In this document: in pieces, positions 18,623 through 27,154 of the stretch | Position numbering within the stretch: position 1 is the stretch's first letter | How the letters are laid out: the number at the start of each line of letters is the position of its first letter | NCBI RefSeq assembly: GCF_017497975.1 | Contig: NZ_JAGDEL010000007.1 | Span: 124,001-188,000, forward strand | Reading direction: 5' to 3' | Source: Metabacillus bambusae | GTDB taxonomy: Bacteria > Bacillota > Bacilli > Bacillales > Bacillaceae | DNA length: 64,000 nt | Notes under the pieces: generated by a model | Told to the model about the DNA's origin: nothing | Database searches by the model: none | Seen by the model: the letters and a program-made list of their open reading frames with translations, nothing else | Made by a program: the position numbers and the translations under genes

Positions 18623-20560
18623 ATGAGTGCAATTACTGGTATTTTTAACTTTAATAAAGAAACCATTTCATATGAACAAAGCAGAAATATCATGAAATCA
18701 CTTGAGAAATTCCCTGCCGATGATGTACAAATATGGCAAAAAGAAGCGGTTTTTCTAGGCTGTCACGCCCAATGGATTACACCTGAATCAGTTGGGGAAA
18801 AGCTGCCTTTTTATGATGAAGAAAGAAAAATAGCAATAACAGCAGATGCAATTATTGATAATCGAGATGAATTGTTTGAAAGTTTACAAGTTTCTTTTAA
18901 TAAAAGAAAATCAATAACAGATAGTGAGTTAATATTGATGTCATATCAAAAATGGGGAGAGGACTCACCAAAGTATTTGGTTGGTGATTTCGTATTTTTT
19001 ATATGGGATGAAGGAAATCAACATCTTTTTGGTGCAAGAGATTTCTCAGGTAGTCGAACTCTTTATTATTGCATACATAAACATCAAATTGCTTTTTGCA
19101 CAACAATACAGCCTTTACTATCCTTGCCACATATTGAGAAAACATTAAATGAACAATGGATGGCCGAGTTTTTAGCAATACCAGGAATGAATGATACTGT
19201 TGATACCTCTATTACGGTATATAAACAAATAGAACAACTCCCTCCCTCTCATACTATTAAAATTGCAAATGGGAAAGTGAAGCTATCTAGATACTGGGCA
19301 ATAACCCCTGAGGAGAGGATAGTTCTAAAATCAGATCAAGAATATGTAGAAGCCTTTCGTGATGTTTTTAAAACTGCAGTAGACTCTCGCCTAAGGACTA
19401 ATCGTAATGTAGGAGCTCATTTGAGTGGGGGATTAGATTCCGGTTCAGTAGTAAGCTTTGCTGCCAGAACTTTACTAAGTGAGAATAAAACATTACATAC
19501 ATATAGCTATGTACCACCCAAGGATTTTGAAGATTGGACGCCTAAGTACTTACTTGCAGATGAGAGACCGTTCATACAATCTACAGTGAAGCATGTAGGT
19601 AATATTAAGGATTTCTATTTGGATTTTGATGGAATTAACCCTTTAAATGAAGTCGATGATTGGCTTAAAACAATGGAAATGCCTTACAAGTTCTTTGCGA
19701 ATTCAAACTGGATTAAAGGTATTTTTGAGACTGCACATCAGCATGGAGTAGGGATTTTACTGAATGGTGGTAGAGGAAACCTAAGTATTTCATGGGGACC
19801 AGCGATGCACTATTATTCTATTTTATTGAAAAAATTAAAATGGATTCGGCTTATCAATGAATTAAATAAATATAGTAAAAATGTTGGTGGCAGCAGATTT
19901 CGCTTACTACCAGTGATTTCGAAAATAGCATTCCCATCAATAAATCATACAATCTCATTAGATAGCCAGGATGAGTTTCCAATGTTATTAAATCCAGAAT
20001 TAGCAAAGAAGACCTTAGTTTTAGAAAAGCTACAAGAACATGGAATGAATATATCAAGTTCTCAATCAAGAAATCTTTTCGAAGCTAGGAGATCTCATTT
20101 TAAAGAAGTTTTTCCTTGGAACACAACTGGTACGTTAGGAGCTAAGCTATCTCTGAATTTCGGATTATGGAAGCGTGATCCAACAAATGATATAAGAGTA
20201 ATTCGTTTTTGTTTATCTATTCCTGAAGGACAATACGTACAAAATGGGTTAGATAGAGCGTTAATTAGGAGATCAACGGAAGGGCTTCTTCCAGATAAGG
20301 TACGTCTAAATCAAGGAATTCGAGGAGTTCAAGGTGCAGATTGTGTCCATCGAATGATGCCTTATTGGGAAACCTTTATATCAGAACTAGAAGGAATAAG
20401 TAGAGATTCATTGCTGGCAGAAATCTTAAATATGCCTATCCTTAAATCAGCAATTTCAAAAGTTAAAAAAGGACCAAGCAATGAATTTGCATTTGATCCA
20501 GATTATCAAATATTAATGCGAAGTTTAATAATTAATCGATTTATTAAAAATCATACTTGA
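18623..20560 (+). CDS. lasso peptide macrolactam synthetase (asparagine synthetase-like, C protein)
   Basis: 645 residues, asparagine-synthetase B fold. In lasso biosynthesis this enzyme adenylates an Asp/Glu side chain and closes the ring onto the core N-terminus. The N-terminal glutaminase-like domain (about 1-200) starts MSAITGIF and lacks the Cys2 that AsnB uses to hydrolyse glutamine. The synthetase domain has the PP-loop HLSGGLDSGSVVSFAARTL near residue 268 and later FGLWKRDPTNDIRVIRF. Ribosome site GGGAGG. The lasso precursor starts 14 bases after the stop, which with the kinase, PqqD and B2 genes downstream rules out ordinary asparagine synthesis. Confidence 0.92.
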   Translation: MSAITGIFNFNKETISYEQSRNIMKSLEKFPADDVQIWQKEAVFLGCHAQWITPESVGEKLPFYDEERKIAITADAIIDNRDELFESLQVSFNKRKSITDSELILMSYQKWGEDSPKYLVGDFVFFIWDEGNQHLFGARDFSGSRTLYYCIHKHQIAFCTTIQPLLSLPHIEKTLNEQWMAEFLAIPGMNDTVDTSITVYKQIEQLPPSHTIKIANGKVKLSRYWAITPEERIVLKSDQEYVEAFRDVFKTAVDSRLRTNRNVGAHLSGGLDSGSVVSFAARTLLSENKTLHTYSYVPPKDFEDWTPKYLLADERPFIQSTVKHVGNIKDFYLDFDGINPLNEVDDWLKTMEMPYKFFANSNWIKGIFETAHQHGVGILLNGGRGNLSISWGPAMHYYSILLKKLKWIRLINELNKYSKNVGGSRFRLLPVISKIAFPSINHTISLDSQDEFPMLLNPELAKKTLVLEKLQEHGMNISSSQSRNLFEARRSHFKEVFPWNTTGTLGAKLSLNFGLWKRDPTNDIRVIRFCLSIPEGQYVQNGLDRALIRRSTEGLLPDKVRLNQGIRGVQGADCVHRMMPYWETFISELEGISRDSLLAEILNMPILKSAISKVKKGPSNEFAFDPDYQILMRSLIINRFIKNHT

Positions 20561-20574
20561 AAGGAGGTGATAAC

Positions 20575-20718
20575 ATGAAAAAGGAATGGAAAAATCCAGT
20601 ATTAGAAGTACTAAATATTGATCAAACAATGGCAAGTGCAAATTGGGGTAAATATGATGAAGGCTATAATGCTGCTCTTGGTGAAGAAGGTCAAACCGGA
20701 GTACATCATGGATCTTAA
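20575..20718 (+). CDS. lasso peptide precursor, paeninodin type
   Basis: 47-residue peptide, preceded by a near-ideal AAGGAGGTGA ribosome site. Leader MKKEWKNPVLEVLNIDQTM (19 residues) has the aromatic-xx-Pro-x-Leu recognition pattern for the PqqD-like partner and the Thr at position -2 needed by lasso processing enzymes. The core of 28 residues begins ASANWGKYD: Ala1 and Asp9 are spaced for a nine-residue macrolactam, as in paeninodin. It continues EGYNAALGEEGQTGVHHGS and ends in Ser, the residue phosphorylated by the kinase in paeninodin-type clusters. It is too short for routine gene calling. The cleavage and ring positions are inferred from family pattern. Confidence 0.93.
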   Translation: MKKEWKNPVLEVLNIDQTMASANWGKYDEGYNAALGEEGQTGVHHGS

Positions 20719-20784
20719 GTAAATAAGTTAATAGCTTTAATCATTTAACAATTAAATTTTTTTCTTAAAAAAAATAAACATGTA

Positions 20785-20847
20785 AAGCACCTCTTCATTT
20801 TGTAAAGAGAAATTACTACATAATTCTACCAATATGAAGAGGTGCTT
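20785..20847. terminator. 14-bp perfect inverted repeat after the lasso precursor
   Basis: AAGCACCTCTTCAT and ATGAAGAGGTGCTT form a perfect 14-bp stem around a 35-base loop. It is not followed by a T-run on the + strand, but a T-rich tract follows on the - strand. It may stabilise the precursor mRNA 3' end or limit read-through into the kinase gene. Confidence 0.5.
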
Positions 20848-20849
20848 CC

Positions 20850-21245
20850 TAAGAAATTGAATATATAAAGTGATTCTGATGTGGCTGTTAAAGTTTCAAA
20901 TAGATACCAACAGCAAATATCAATTCAAGACCCTATTAGAAGTCAGTCTATAATTACAATAAACTTTACAGGACCTCCACCAAGTTAAATTTCTTCGTAA
21001 ATTCAATCAAAAATTAATATAACTCAGGTTTATTTATGTTTCCCCAAAATGATTTAAGGACGAACAAATCTTAGTTAAAAAAATTAGAATGAAAGGGATC
21101 AATCACATGAAAAAAGTATAAGGACAGTTGCATCAAGCAATTTAGTGGGTGTGGACATTGATACCTGATTCGTATACTAGATAAATTATTGCTTTATCTA
21201 TAAAGAATAGTTAAAGGAAAATATTTTAAAGGGGAAAATTGCTAG
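20850..21245 (+). other. gap between precursor and kinase with possible decayed small genes
   Basis: No convincing gene. A frame open from about 20881 to 20988 ends INFTGPPPS; its only start would be a GTG without a ribosome site. At 21108 ATG follows AAAGGGATC, but the frame stops after four codons; after a one-base shift it reads RTVASSNLVGVDIDT, faintly like the start of KTSC-domain proteins. Both look like remnants. About 38 bases before the kinase start there is an AAAGAA half-site only. Confidence 0.3.
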
Positions 21246-22181
21246 ATGATTACTAATAAAAATAAAATTGTTTATAAAGCATTTGGCTTAAAGGTTTTAA
21301 GCAGTATATTATTACCAGAATTGGAAAAAGAGCAAATCATAAGTTCCGATCCAGATATTTTGATTGAGAAATCTGATCTTACCGAACAATGGGCATTGTT
21401 AGGAGATCCAAAGAGATATTTTGTAGTAAAAGAAAACTATTGCTTATTCGATGTACCTAATGTAGCAATCTATCTCGTAGAAAATGGGAAAAAGATCACG
21501 TTTTCTTCTTACAACAATGCTAACGAAGATCAAATACGGCTTTATCTCCTGGGGACCTGTATGGGAGCAATATTAATGCAAAGAAAAATCCTCCCATTAC
21601 ACGGTAGTGCAATAGAATTAAATGGTAAAGCTTATGCTATTGTAGGAGATTCAGGTGCAGGTAAATCAACTCTTGCTTCTGCATTCTTAAGGTTAGGGTA
21701 TCAACTCATTAGTGATGATGTCATACCGATCACTATTAAAAAAGGTATCCCAATAGTAACACCTGCTTATCCACAACAAAAATTATGGTTAGAAAGCTTA
21801 AATCAATTTGCAATGGAATCTAATCAATTTCGACCAATCTTCAATAGAGAAACCAAATTTGCGATTCCAGTAATAAACCAATTTGCTACTAGACCATTGC
21901 CACTTGCAGGAGTCATAGAATTAGTCAAAACAAATAATGATGAGATAGAATTCAATCCTGTTGAAAACTTAAATCGATTACACATATTATTCTGTAATAC
22001 ATACCGAAATTTCTTCATTGCACCTTCAGGCTTAATGGAATGGCATTTTAATACAACTACTAAAATGTGTGAGCATATTGATATATACCATTTGCGTCGT
22101 CCGACAAGTAGGTTTACTGCATATGATTTAACAGAATTAATTTTAAAAACATTAAATAAGGAGGAAAAAGTATATGGATAA
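21246..22181 (+). CDS. HPr kinase-like lasso peptide kinase
   Basis: 311 residues, related to the C-terminal kinase domain of HPr kinase but without its full N-terminal domain. In paeninodin-type clusters the homologue phosphorylates the C-terminal Ser of the precursor. Walker A GDSGAGKSTLASAF lies at about residues 137-150 after LPLHGSAIELNGKAYAIV, and ISDDVIPI follows in the place of the second phosphate/metal site. The ATG is preceded by AAGGGGAAAA. It overlaps the PqqD gene by 8 bases. True HprK is unlikely because of the context and the absence of the HprK signature region. Confidence 0.85.
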   Translation: MITNKNKIVYKAFGLKVLSSILLPELEKEQIISSDPDILIEKSDLTEQWALLGDPKRYFVVKENYCLFDVPNVAIYLVENGKKITFSSYNNANEDQIRLYLLGTCMGAILMQRKILPLHGSAIELNGKAYAIVGDSGAGKSTLASAFLRLGYQLISDDVIPITIKKGIPIVTPAYPQQKLWLESLNQFAMESNQFRPIFNRETKFAIPVINQFATRPLPLAGVIELVKTNNDEIEFNPVENLNRLHILFCNTYRNFFIAPSGLMEWHFNTTTKMCEHIDIYHLRRPTSRFTAYDLTELILKTLNKEEKVYG

Positions 22182-22470
22182 AACTCAACGAATTTCATTA
22201 ACTCATATCGTTAGCCAAGAAGAAGGAAATATCGTAAGTGATATGGATGGGGAAAAGGTAATGTTAAATATTCAAAATGGCAAGTATTACAATTTAGGTG
22301 ACATAGGAGGAGATATATGGGATCTAATTAAAAAACCAACTTCTATAAATCAGTTGGTTAATTCATTATTTACACAATATGATGTGGAACAAAGTAAATG
22401 TGAGGAACAGGTCTTGTCCTTTTTAAACTTATTATATGACGAAAGATTAATTAAGGTTGAAGAATATTAA
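22174..22470 (+). CDS. PqqD-type RiPP recognition protein (lasso B1)
   Basis: 98 residues, winged-helix PqqD fold (RiPP recognition element) that binds the leader peptide and hands the precursor to the B2 protease and cyclase. Seen: VMLNIQNGKYYNLGDIGGDI followed by WDLIKKP, and CEEQVLSFLNLLYDERLI at the end, the usual beta-hairpin and C-terminal helix. AAGGAGG lies inside the kinase 3' end 8 bases before the ATG, indicating translational coupling. It overlaps the B2 frame by 14 bases. Confidence 0.9.
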   Translation: MDKTQRISLTHIVSQEEGNIVSDMDGEKVMLNIQNGKYYNLGDIGGDIWDLIKKPTSINQLVNSLFTQYDVEQSKCEEQVLSFLNLLYDERLIKVEEY

Positions 22471-22987
22471 TTGGGATATACAGAAAGTTTATTTTTTCTG
22501 GAAAGGTTCAGTGAGATTCTTGAGTAAATTAAGGGTTTTTTTATTAATGGATTGGAAAACGAAGGGGCTATTGCTGGAATCATTTTGTTATTTAGGATTG
22601 GGGCGATATCTTAAAAGTATCCCTTTTTCAAAAGTGGCACCTTCACTTGGTCAGCACATGGAAGAAACAACTTTTGAGCCATCTGTTGCGAATAAAAAAA
22701 TATTATCCAATGTCTCTCAAGCTATTCATATTATGAGTCAATATACTTTTTGGGAAAGTCAATGTCTTGTTAAAGCAATTGCAGCAATGAAAATGTTAGA
22801 AAAACGGCAAATTGAAAGCACTCTTTATTTAGGGACAGCAAGGGATAACTCTGGTGAATTAATAGCACATGCTTGGTTGCGTAGTGGTCCTTATTATATA
22901 ACTGGTTCTGAAGGAATGGAGAAATTTACTGTTGTAGGGAAATTTGCTAAGAAAATTGGAGGAAAAAGCAATGGTGAAACAATTTGA
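22457..22987 (+). CDS. lasso peptide leader protease (B2, transglutaminase-like)
   Basis: 176 residues, cysteine protease with a transglutaminase-like fold that removes the leader. The catalytic-type Cys is in ESQCLVKAIAAMKML (about residue 107) and the His in LIAHAWLRSG (about 138), the spacing seen in lasso B2 proteins; a third triad residue is not clear by eye. The start at TTG 22457 overlaps the previous gene and has no ideal ribosome site, so a few residues either way are possible. It overlaps the nucleotidyltransferase start at 22971. Confidence 0.87.
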   Translation: MKNINWDIQKVYFFWKGSVRFLSKLRVFLLMDWKTKGLLLESFCYLGLGRYLKSIPFSKVAPSLGQHMEETTFEPSVANKKILSNVSQAIHIMSQYTFWESQCLVKAIAAMKMLEKRQIESTLYLGTARDNSGELIAHAWLRSGPYYITGSEGMEKFTVVGKFAKKIGGKSNGETI

Positions 22988-24158
22988 GCTTGAACTAGCA
23001 AATGTACCTAGGGAAGTAAAATTAATCCTCCAGTTGTTAAAGAAGGACAATCATAAATTAATTGAAGAAAATAGTACGGAAATATTTGCTGACATTGATT
23101 GGAATCTTTTTATAGAACAAGCAAAACATCACCGTGTCTTTCCTGTGCTCCAGTCTAAATTAAAAGGGATTAGCAATAATCTAATTCCGTCATTTGTTTT
23201 TCAAAAGCTGTTACAAGATTACAAGATAAATACATTTAATATGCTGCAATTAAGCGCCGAAATGGAACGAGTAAGTAGGATTTTTATAGAGGAAAAAATC
23301 CGTCTTCTTTTTTTAAAGGGACCTGTGATTGCTCATGACTTGTATGGTGATATTTCTTTGCGAACATCAAGTGATTTGGATTTTCTGATTCCACTTGAAG
23401 ATCTTAATAAAGCGGAAGTTTTATTACAAAAACTTGGCTATGAAAAAGAAGATTATATTAAAACTGTACTGAACGATTGGAAGTGGAGACATCATCATGT
23501 TACTTATTTCCACCCTCAAAAACGAATGAAACTTGAGATTCATTGGAGATTAAATCCTGGTCCGGGATTTGAGCCTAATTTTGAAGAATTATGGATGCGG
23601 AAAAGTAAAAGTAAACTCACTTCTTATCCAGTATTTTTTCTAGGGAAAGAAGATTTGTTTTTATTCCTCGTTTCTCACGGTGCTCGTCATGGTTGGTCAA
23701 GGCTTCGTTGGTTGTTAGATATTCATCAGATGACAGAACAAGATATTGACTGGGTTAAGACTAATAAGTTATTAAAAAAATATCATATTCATAATATAGG
23801 GGCCCAAGCATTAGTTTTATCTTCAAATTTATTAAATTCGAAGAATTCAGGTGATATGAAGACTATATTAGAAAACAGAGATTCTTGGGGATTGGCACAA
23901 GAGGCAATATTTTATCTAGAAAGAATGGTTAATTTACATACAGATCCCGTTCCTGAGGATATTTCCCGATATCATACACGTCATTTAATTTCATTAATGT
24001 CTAGAAGACAAAGGGTATTGTTTTATTTGAGTTTTTTACATCCATATTCTGAGGATGCGGAAACTTTACCATTGCCAAAACAGTTGCACTTTTTATACTT
24101 TCCCTTACGGCCTGTTCTTTGGGCTTGGAGGAGGACAAGGAAGCATGCATTACCCTAG
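22971..24158 (+). CDS. nucleotidyltransferase family protein (lasso tailoring)
   Basis: 395 residues, of the nucleotidyltransferase family (NTP_transf_5-like) found in kinase-containing lasso clusters. Motif LFLKGPVIAHDLYGDISLR followed by TSSDLDFLIP gives the DxD metal site near residue 136; LEIHWRLNPGPGFEPNFEE follows. In the related pseudomycoidin cluster the homologue is reported, as I recall, to add sugar to the phosphorylated peptide end. The ATG at 22971 has GGAGG 8 bases upstream and is better than the earlier in-frame 22944. A paralogue lies in cluster 2 (27138-28244). Confidence 0.8.
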   Translation: MVKQFELELANVPREVKLILQLLKKDNHKLIEENSTEIFADIDWNLFIEQAKHHRVFPVLQSKLKGISNNLIPSFVFQKLLQDYKINTFNMLQLSAEMERVSRIFIEEKIRLLFLKGPVIAHDLYGDISLRTSSDLDFLIPLEDLNKAEVLLQKLGYEKEDYIKTVLNDWKWRHHHVTYFHPQKRMKLEIHWRLNPGPGFEPNFEELWMRKSKSKLTSYPVFFLGKEDLFLFLVSHGARHGWSRLRWLLDIHQMTEQDIDWVKTNKLLKKYHIHNIGAQALVLSSNLLNSKNSGDMKTILENRDSWGLAQEAIFYLERMVNLHTDPVPEDISRYHTRHLISLMSRRQRVLFYLSFLHPYSEDAETLPLPKQLHFLYFPLRPVLWAWRRTRKHALP

Positions 24159-24170
24159 GGGGAAACAATT

Positions 24171-25970
24171 TTGACACATGTGTTTTATTTTTTAAAGCAA
24201 ATACATTCGTTTGCAGGAAAAATTCTTTATATAAATTTACTAGCAATGATGTTTATTAGTTTGCTAGATGGAATTGGAATATTATTATTAATACCAATGA
24301 TTAATATTAGTGGGATTGTGAACTTAGATGCAAGAGATACACCTGTATCTGAATTATTTACATTCTTGCAAGACATACCAAGTACATTAAGTTTGCCTAT
24401 AATATTAGCAATTTATGTTCTAATAGTTATTGGTCAAAATTTATTACAACGCCATATAACCATTCAAAATACAATCATTCAACATGGCTTTTTTCGTTAC
24501 CTACGTATAGAAACGTATCAATCTTTGTTACATGCTAATTGGAATTTTTTTATAAAACATCGTAAGTCAGACCTTATAAATTTATTAACAGTAGAAATTG
24601 CTCGATCGAGTGCAGGAACACACTCTTTTTTACAATTTATAGCCTCTCTTATTTTTACATTTATTCAAATTGGTCTTGCATTTTGGCTTTCCCCAAATAT
24701 AACGATATTCGTATTGTTATGTGGTTTAGTCCTTATTTTTTTAAATCGTAAATTTCTAAAAAGATCACTTGAATTAGGGAACAGAAATTTTATTTTAGGT
24801 AAAGAATATCATGCAGGTATAACAGATCAGATTAACGGAATTAAAGATATAAAAAGTAATACGTTAGAAGAGTCAAGATTGGAATGGTTTCGCAAGATTA
24901 CAAAAGGAATGCAGGATGAACAAATTGAATATTTTAAAATGAAAACTACGTCACAAATGTACTATAAAGTTTCTTCGGCAGTATTAATTGCTACGTTTAT
25001 TTTTATTGCTATAAACATGTTTAATGCTCAGTCTGGACAATTAATGTTAATTATTATTATTTTTTCAAGATTATGGCCAAAAGTAGCTGGTATTCAAGGG
25101 TCACTAGAGCAAATTGCCACAACAATTCCTTCATTTAAAGCTGTTAAATCTTTGCAAGATGAATGTAAAAGGGCTAAGGAAATTACACTAATAGATAATT
25201 GTGAAATAATACCAATGCAAATTTCTCAGGAAATTGAATGCCGAAATGTATTTTTCCGTTACCTACAAAATAGTTCAATTTCATATGCTTTAGAGAATAT
25301 TAATATCGTGATACCGGCTAATAAAATGACTGCAGTTGTCGGTCGATCAGGAGCGGGGAAAAGTACTTTAATTGATATATTAATGGGTCTAAATCAACCG
25401 GAAAAAGGGCAAGTATTAATTGACGGAAAACCCTTAACAAGTGAAAATCTATTATCTTTGAGGAAGGCAATTAGTTATGTCCCACAAGATCCCTTTCTCT
25501 TTAACAATAGTATTAAGGAGAATTTGAACTTAGTTGTGCCAAAAGCAACAGAAGAACAAATATGGGAAGCTTTAGAATTTTCATCAGCAGCCGAGTTTGT
25601 AAGAAAGCTTCCGAATGGTCTCGATACTTTAATTGGAGATAGAGGAATCCGACTTTCTGGAGGAGAAAGGCAGCGAATTGTTCTGGCACGAGCAATTTTA
25701 CGTAACCCCTCAATTCTTGTGCTTGATGAAGCCACAAGTGCATTAGACACAGAAAATGAAGCGAAAATCCAACAAGCGATAGACATGCTAAAGGGTCGAA
25801 TGACAATTGTAGTTATTGCACACCGCTTATCAACGATACGAAATGCAGATCAAGTTGTTGTATTGGATCAGGGTTCAATTATTCAAAAAGGAGAATTTGG
25901 CCAGCTTGCAAAAGATAAAAGAAGTGTGTTTGGCAATTTATTAAGTAATCAAATGGAAGCAAGTTTATAA
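24171..25970 (+). CDS. lasso peptide ABC exporter (D protein)
   Basis: 599 residues, half-transporter: six-helix membrane domain about 1-320, then ATPase with Walker A VVGRSGAGKST (about 385), Q-loop YVPQDPFLFN, signature LSGGERQR, Walker B ILVLDEATSALD and the switch His in VIAHRLS. It presumably dimerises to export the mature lasso peptide and give self-immunity. Start TTG with AGGGGG 8 bases upstream. No peptidase C39 domain, in keeping with a dedicated B2 protease. The stop overlaps a strong terminator. Confidence 0.9.
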   Translation: MTHVFYFLKQIHSFAGKILYINLLAMMFISLLDGIGILLLIPMINISGIVNLDARDTPVSELFTFLQDIPSTLSLPIILAIYVLIVIGQNLLQRHITIQNTIIQHGFFRYLRIETYQSLLHANWNFFIKHRKSDLINLLTVEIARSSAGTHSFLQFIASLIFTFIQIGLAFWLSPNITIFVLLCGLVLIFLNRKFLKRSLELGNRNFILGKEYHAGITDQINGIKDIKSNTLEESRLEWFRKITKGMQDEQIEYFKMKTTSQMYYKVSSAVLIATFIFIAINMFNAQSGQLMLIIIIFSRLWPKVAGIQGSLEQIATTIPSFKAVKSLQDECKRAKEITLIDNCEIIPMQISQEIECRNVFFRYLQNSSISYALENINIVIPANKMTAVVGRSGAGKSTLIDILMGLNQPEKGQVLIDGKPLTSENLLSLRKAISYVPQDPFLFNNSIKENLNLVVPKATEEQIWEALEFSSAAEFVRKLPNGLDTLIGDRGIRLSGGERQRIVLARAILRNPSILVLDEATSALDTENEAKIQQAIDMLKGRMTIVVIAHRLSTIRNADQVVVLDQGSIIQKGEFGQLAKDKRSVFGNLLSNQMEASL

Positions 25971-25998
25971 CACTCACTATAATATAGGTGAGTGTTTT
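25970..25998 (+). terminator. rho-independent terminator of lasso operon
   Basis: ACACTCAC pairs with GTGAGTGT around TATAATATAG, followed by TTT. It lies directly at the ABC exporter stop codon. Confidence 0.8.
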
Positions 25999-26053
25999 CT
26001 GTTCGAGCTGTATTAAGTATGAAGTTATTAAATAGATTTCAGGGGAGATGTCA

Positions 26054-27025
26054 ATGAATAAAGCAGGAGGAAGGGTATTGTTATCGATTGTGTTAATGAT
26101 TGTGGTCCTATTCATATATACTCTTTGGGACAACAACCGAATAAAAGTAGTAAATCAAGAAATATTGATTGAAAATTTACCAGATGATTTAGATGGTTTT
26201 AAAATTGTACAAATAACTGATTTACATGAAAAAGAATTTGGAGAAAATCAAGGACGACTAATTAAGAAAATTAATTCTATTGATTACGATTCAATAGTAT
26301 TTACTGGAGATATGTTAATTAGTGGTAGTAGTCATAATTATCAGCCTTTTTATTCATTGATTGACGGTATTCACAATAAAGATCATGCATTATATGTTCC
26401 AGGTAATTCGGACCCAAGTAATTATGTGGTTGATGGTAAGAAACATTTGAAAAAGCATGAATTTATAGAGGGGATGGAAGCAAGAGGTGTAAAGCTTCTC
26501 GAGTCGATCTATACAGTTGAAGAAGGATCTTCCAACATACAAATTATTGATTTTGAATTATCTACTTTGGATCCACAAAAAAGAGCTGCCATACCAACAG
26601 AAGCTAAATCTTCACTATACGAACAGCACCAAAATCAATTACTAGCAGAAATGTCAATGCTAGATTCAGCTATTGATACAGATGTAATAATCGCTTTAAA
26701 TCATTACCCAGTCGTCGACGCTAAAATCGACCAACTAAAAAGTGATCCAAATCGTAAATTTAGAGACTATGACCTAATCATGGCTGGTCATTACCACGGT
26801 GGACAAATAAGACTGCCTTTTATAGGCGCCCTTTTTGTTCCAGAACCATACTACGAACGCAGTGGTCTTTTCCCTCCACAAAATCGAGTAAAGGGATTAT
26901 GGGAGTACAAAAAAACGAAGCAATATGTCAGTGCGGGATTAGGAAGTAGTAAAACAGTGTCATTTTTAAAGTTTCGGCTATTTAACACACCTGAAATTAA
27001 TGTTCTGACATTAAAGAAAAAATGA
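26054..27025 (+). CDS. membrane-anchored metallophosphoesterase (YkuE/YaeI-like)
   Basis: 323 residues: N-terminal membrane anchor about 7-25, then calcineurin-like phosphoesterase. Metal motifs: QITDLHEKEFG (DxH), VFTGDML (GD), ALNHYP and AGHYHGGQIRLP (GHxH). The third motif, normally GNH(D/E), is GNSD here, so the usual catalytic His is Ser. AGGGGAG at 26041-26047 fits the ATG at 26054 rather than 26048. It sits between the two RiPP clusters with its own start; it could act on phosphorylated or lipid-linked products, or be an unrelated passenger. Confidence 0.82.
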   Translation: MNKAGGRVLLSIVLMIVVLFIYTLWDNNRIKVVNQEILIENLPDDLDGFKIVQITDLHEKEFGENQGRLIKKINSIDYDSIVFTGDMLISGSSHNYQPFYSLIDGIHNKDHALYVPGNSDPSNYVVDGKKHLKKHEFIEGMEARGVKLLESIYTVEEGSSNIQIIDFELSTLDPQKRAAIPTEAKSSLYEQHQNQLLAEMSMLDSAIDTDVIIALNHYPVVDAKIDQLKSDPNRKFRDYDLIMAGHYHGGQIRLPFIGALFVPEPYYERSGLFPPQNRVKGLWEYKKTKQYVSAGLGSSKTVSFLKFRLFNTPEINVLTLKKK

Positions 27026-27124
27026 TAGATTATATGTCTTTGTTAAAGATTTTGATATTTCACCAATATAAAAAACATAAAATGCGTCTATCCTAAAAAG
27101 TTTACTATTAATATCTTATGAAAA

Positions 27125-27154
27125 CTCTTCCTTCAAATTATTTATGAAGGAAGA
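27125..27154 (-). terminator. terminator at the end of cluster 2, possibly bidirectional
   Basis: Read on the - strand, TCTTCCTTCA and TTGAAGGAAGA pair around a short loop and are followed by GTTTT. It overlaps the last codons of the nucleotidyltransferase gene and lies between convergent genes. Confidence 0.7.

Noticed and set aside
18623-20560. Ordinary asparagine synthetase AsnB
   Set aside because: Glutaminase Cys2 is missing and the neighbours are precursor, PqqD, B2 protease and exporter.
21246-22181. Housekeeping HPr kinase/phosphorylase HprK
   Set aside because: Lacks the HprK N-terminal domain pattern and is embedded in the lasso operon.
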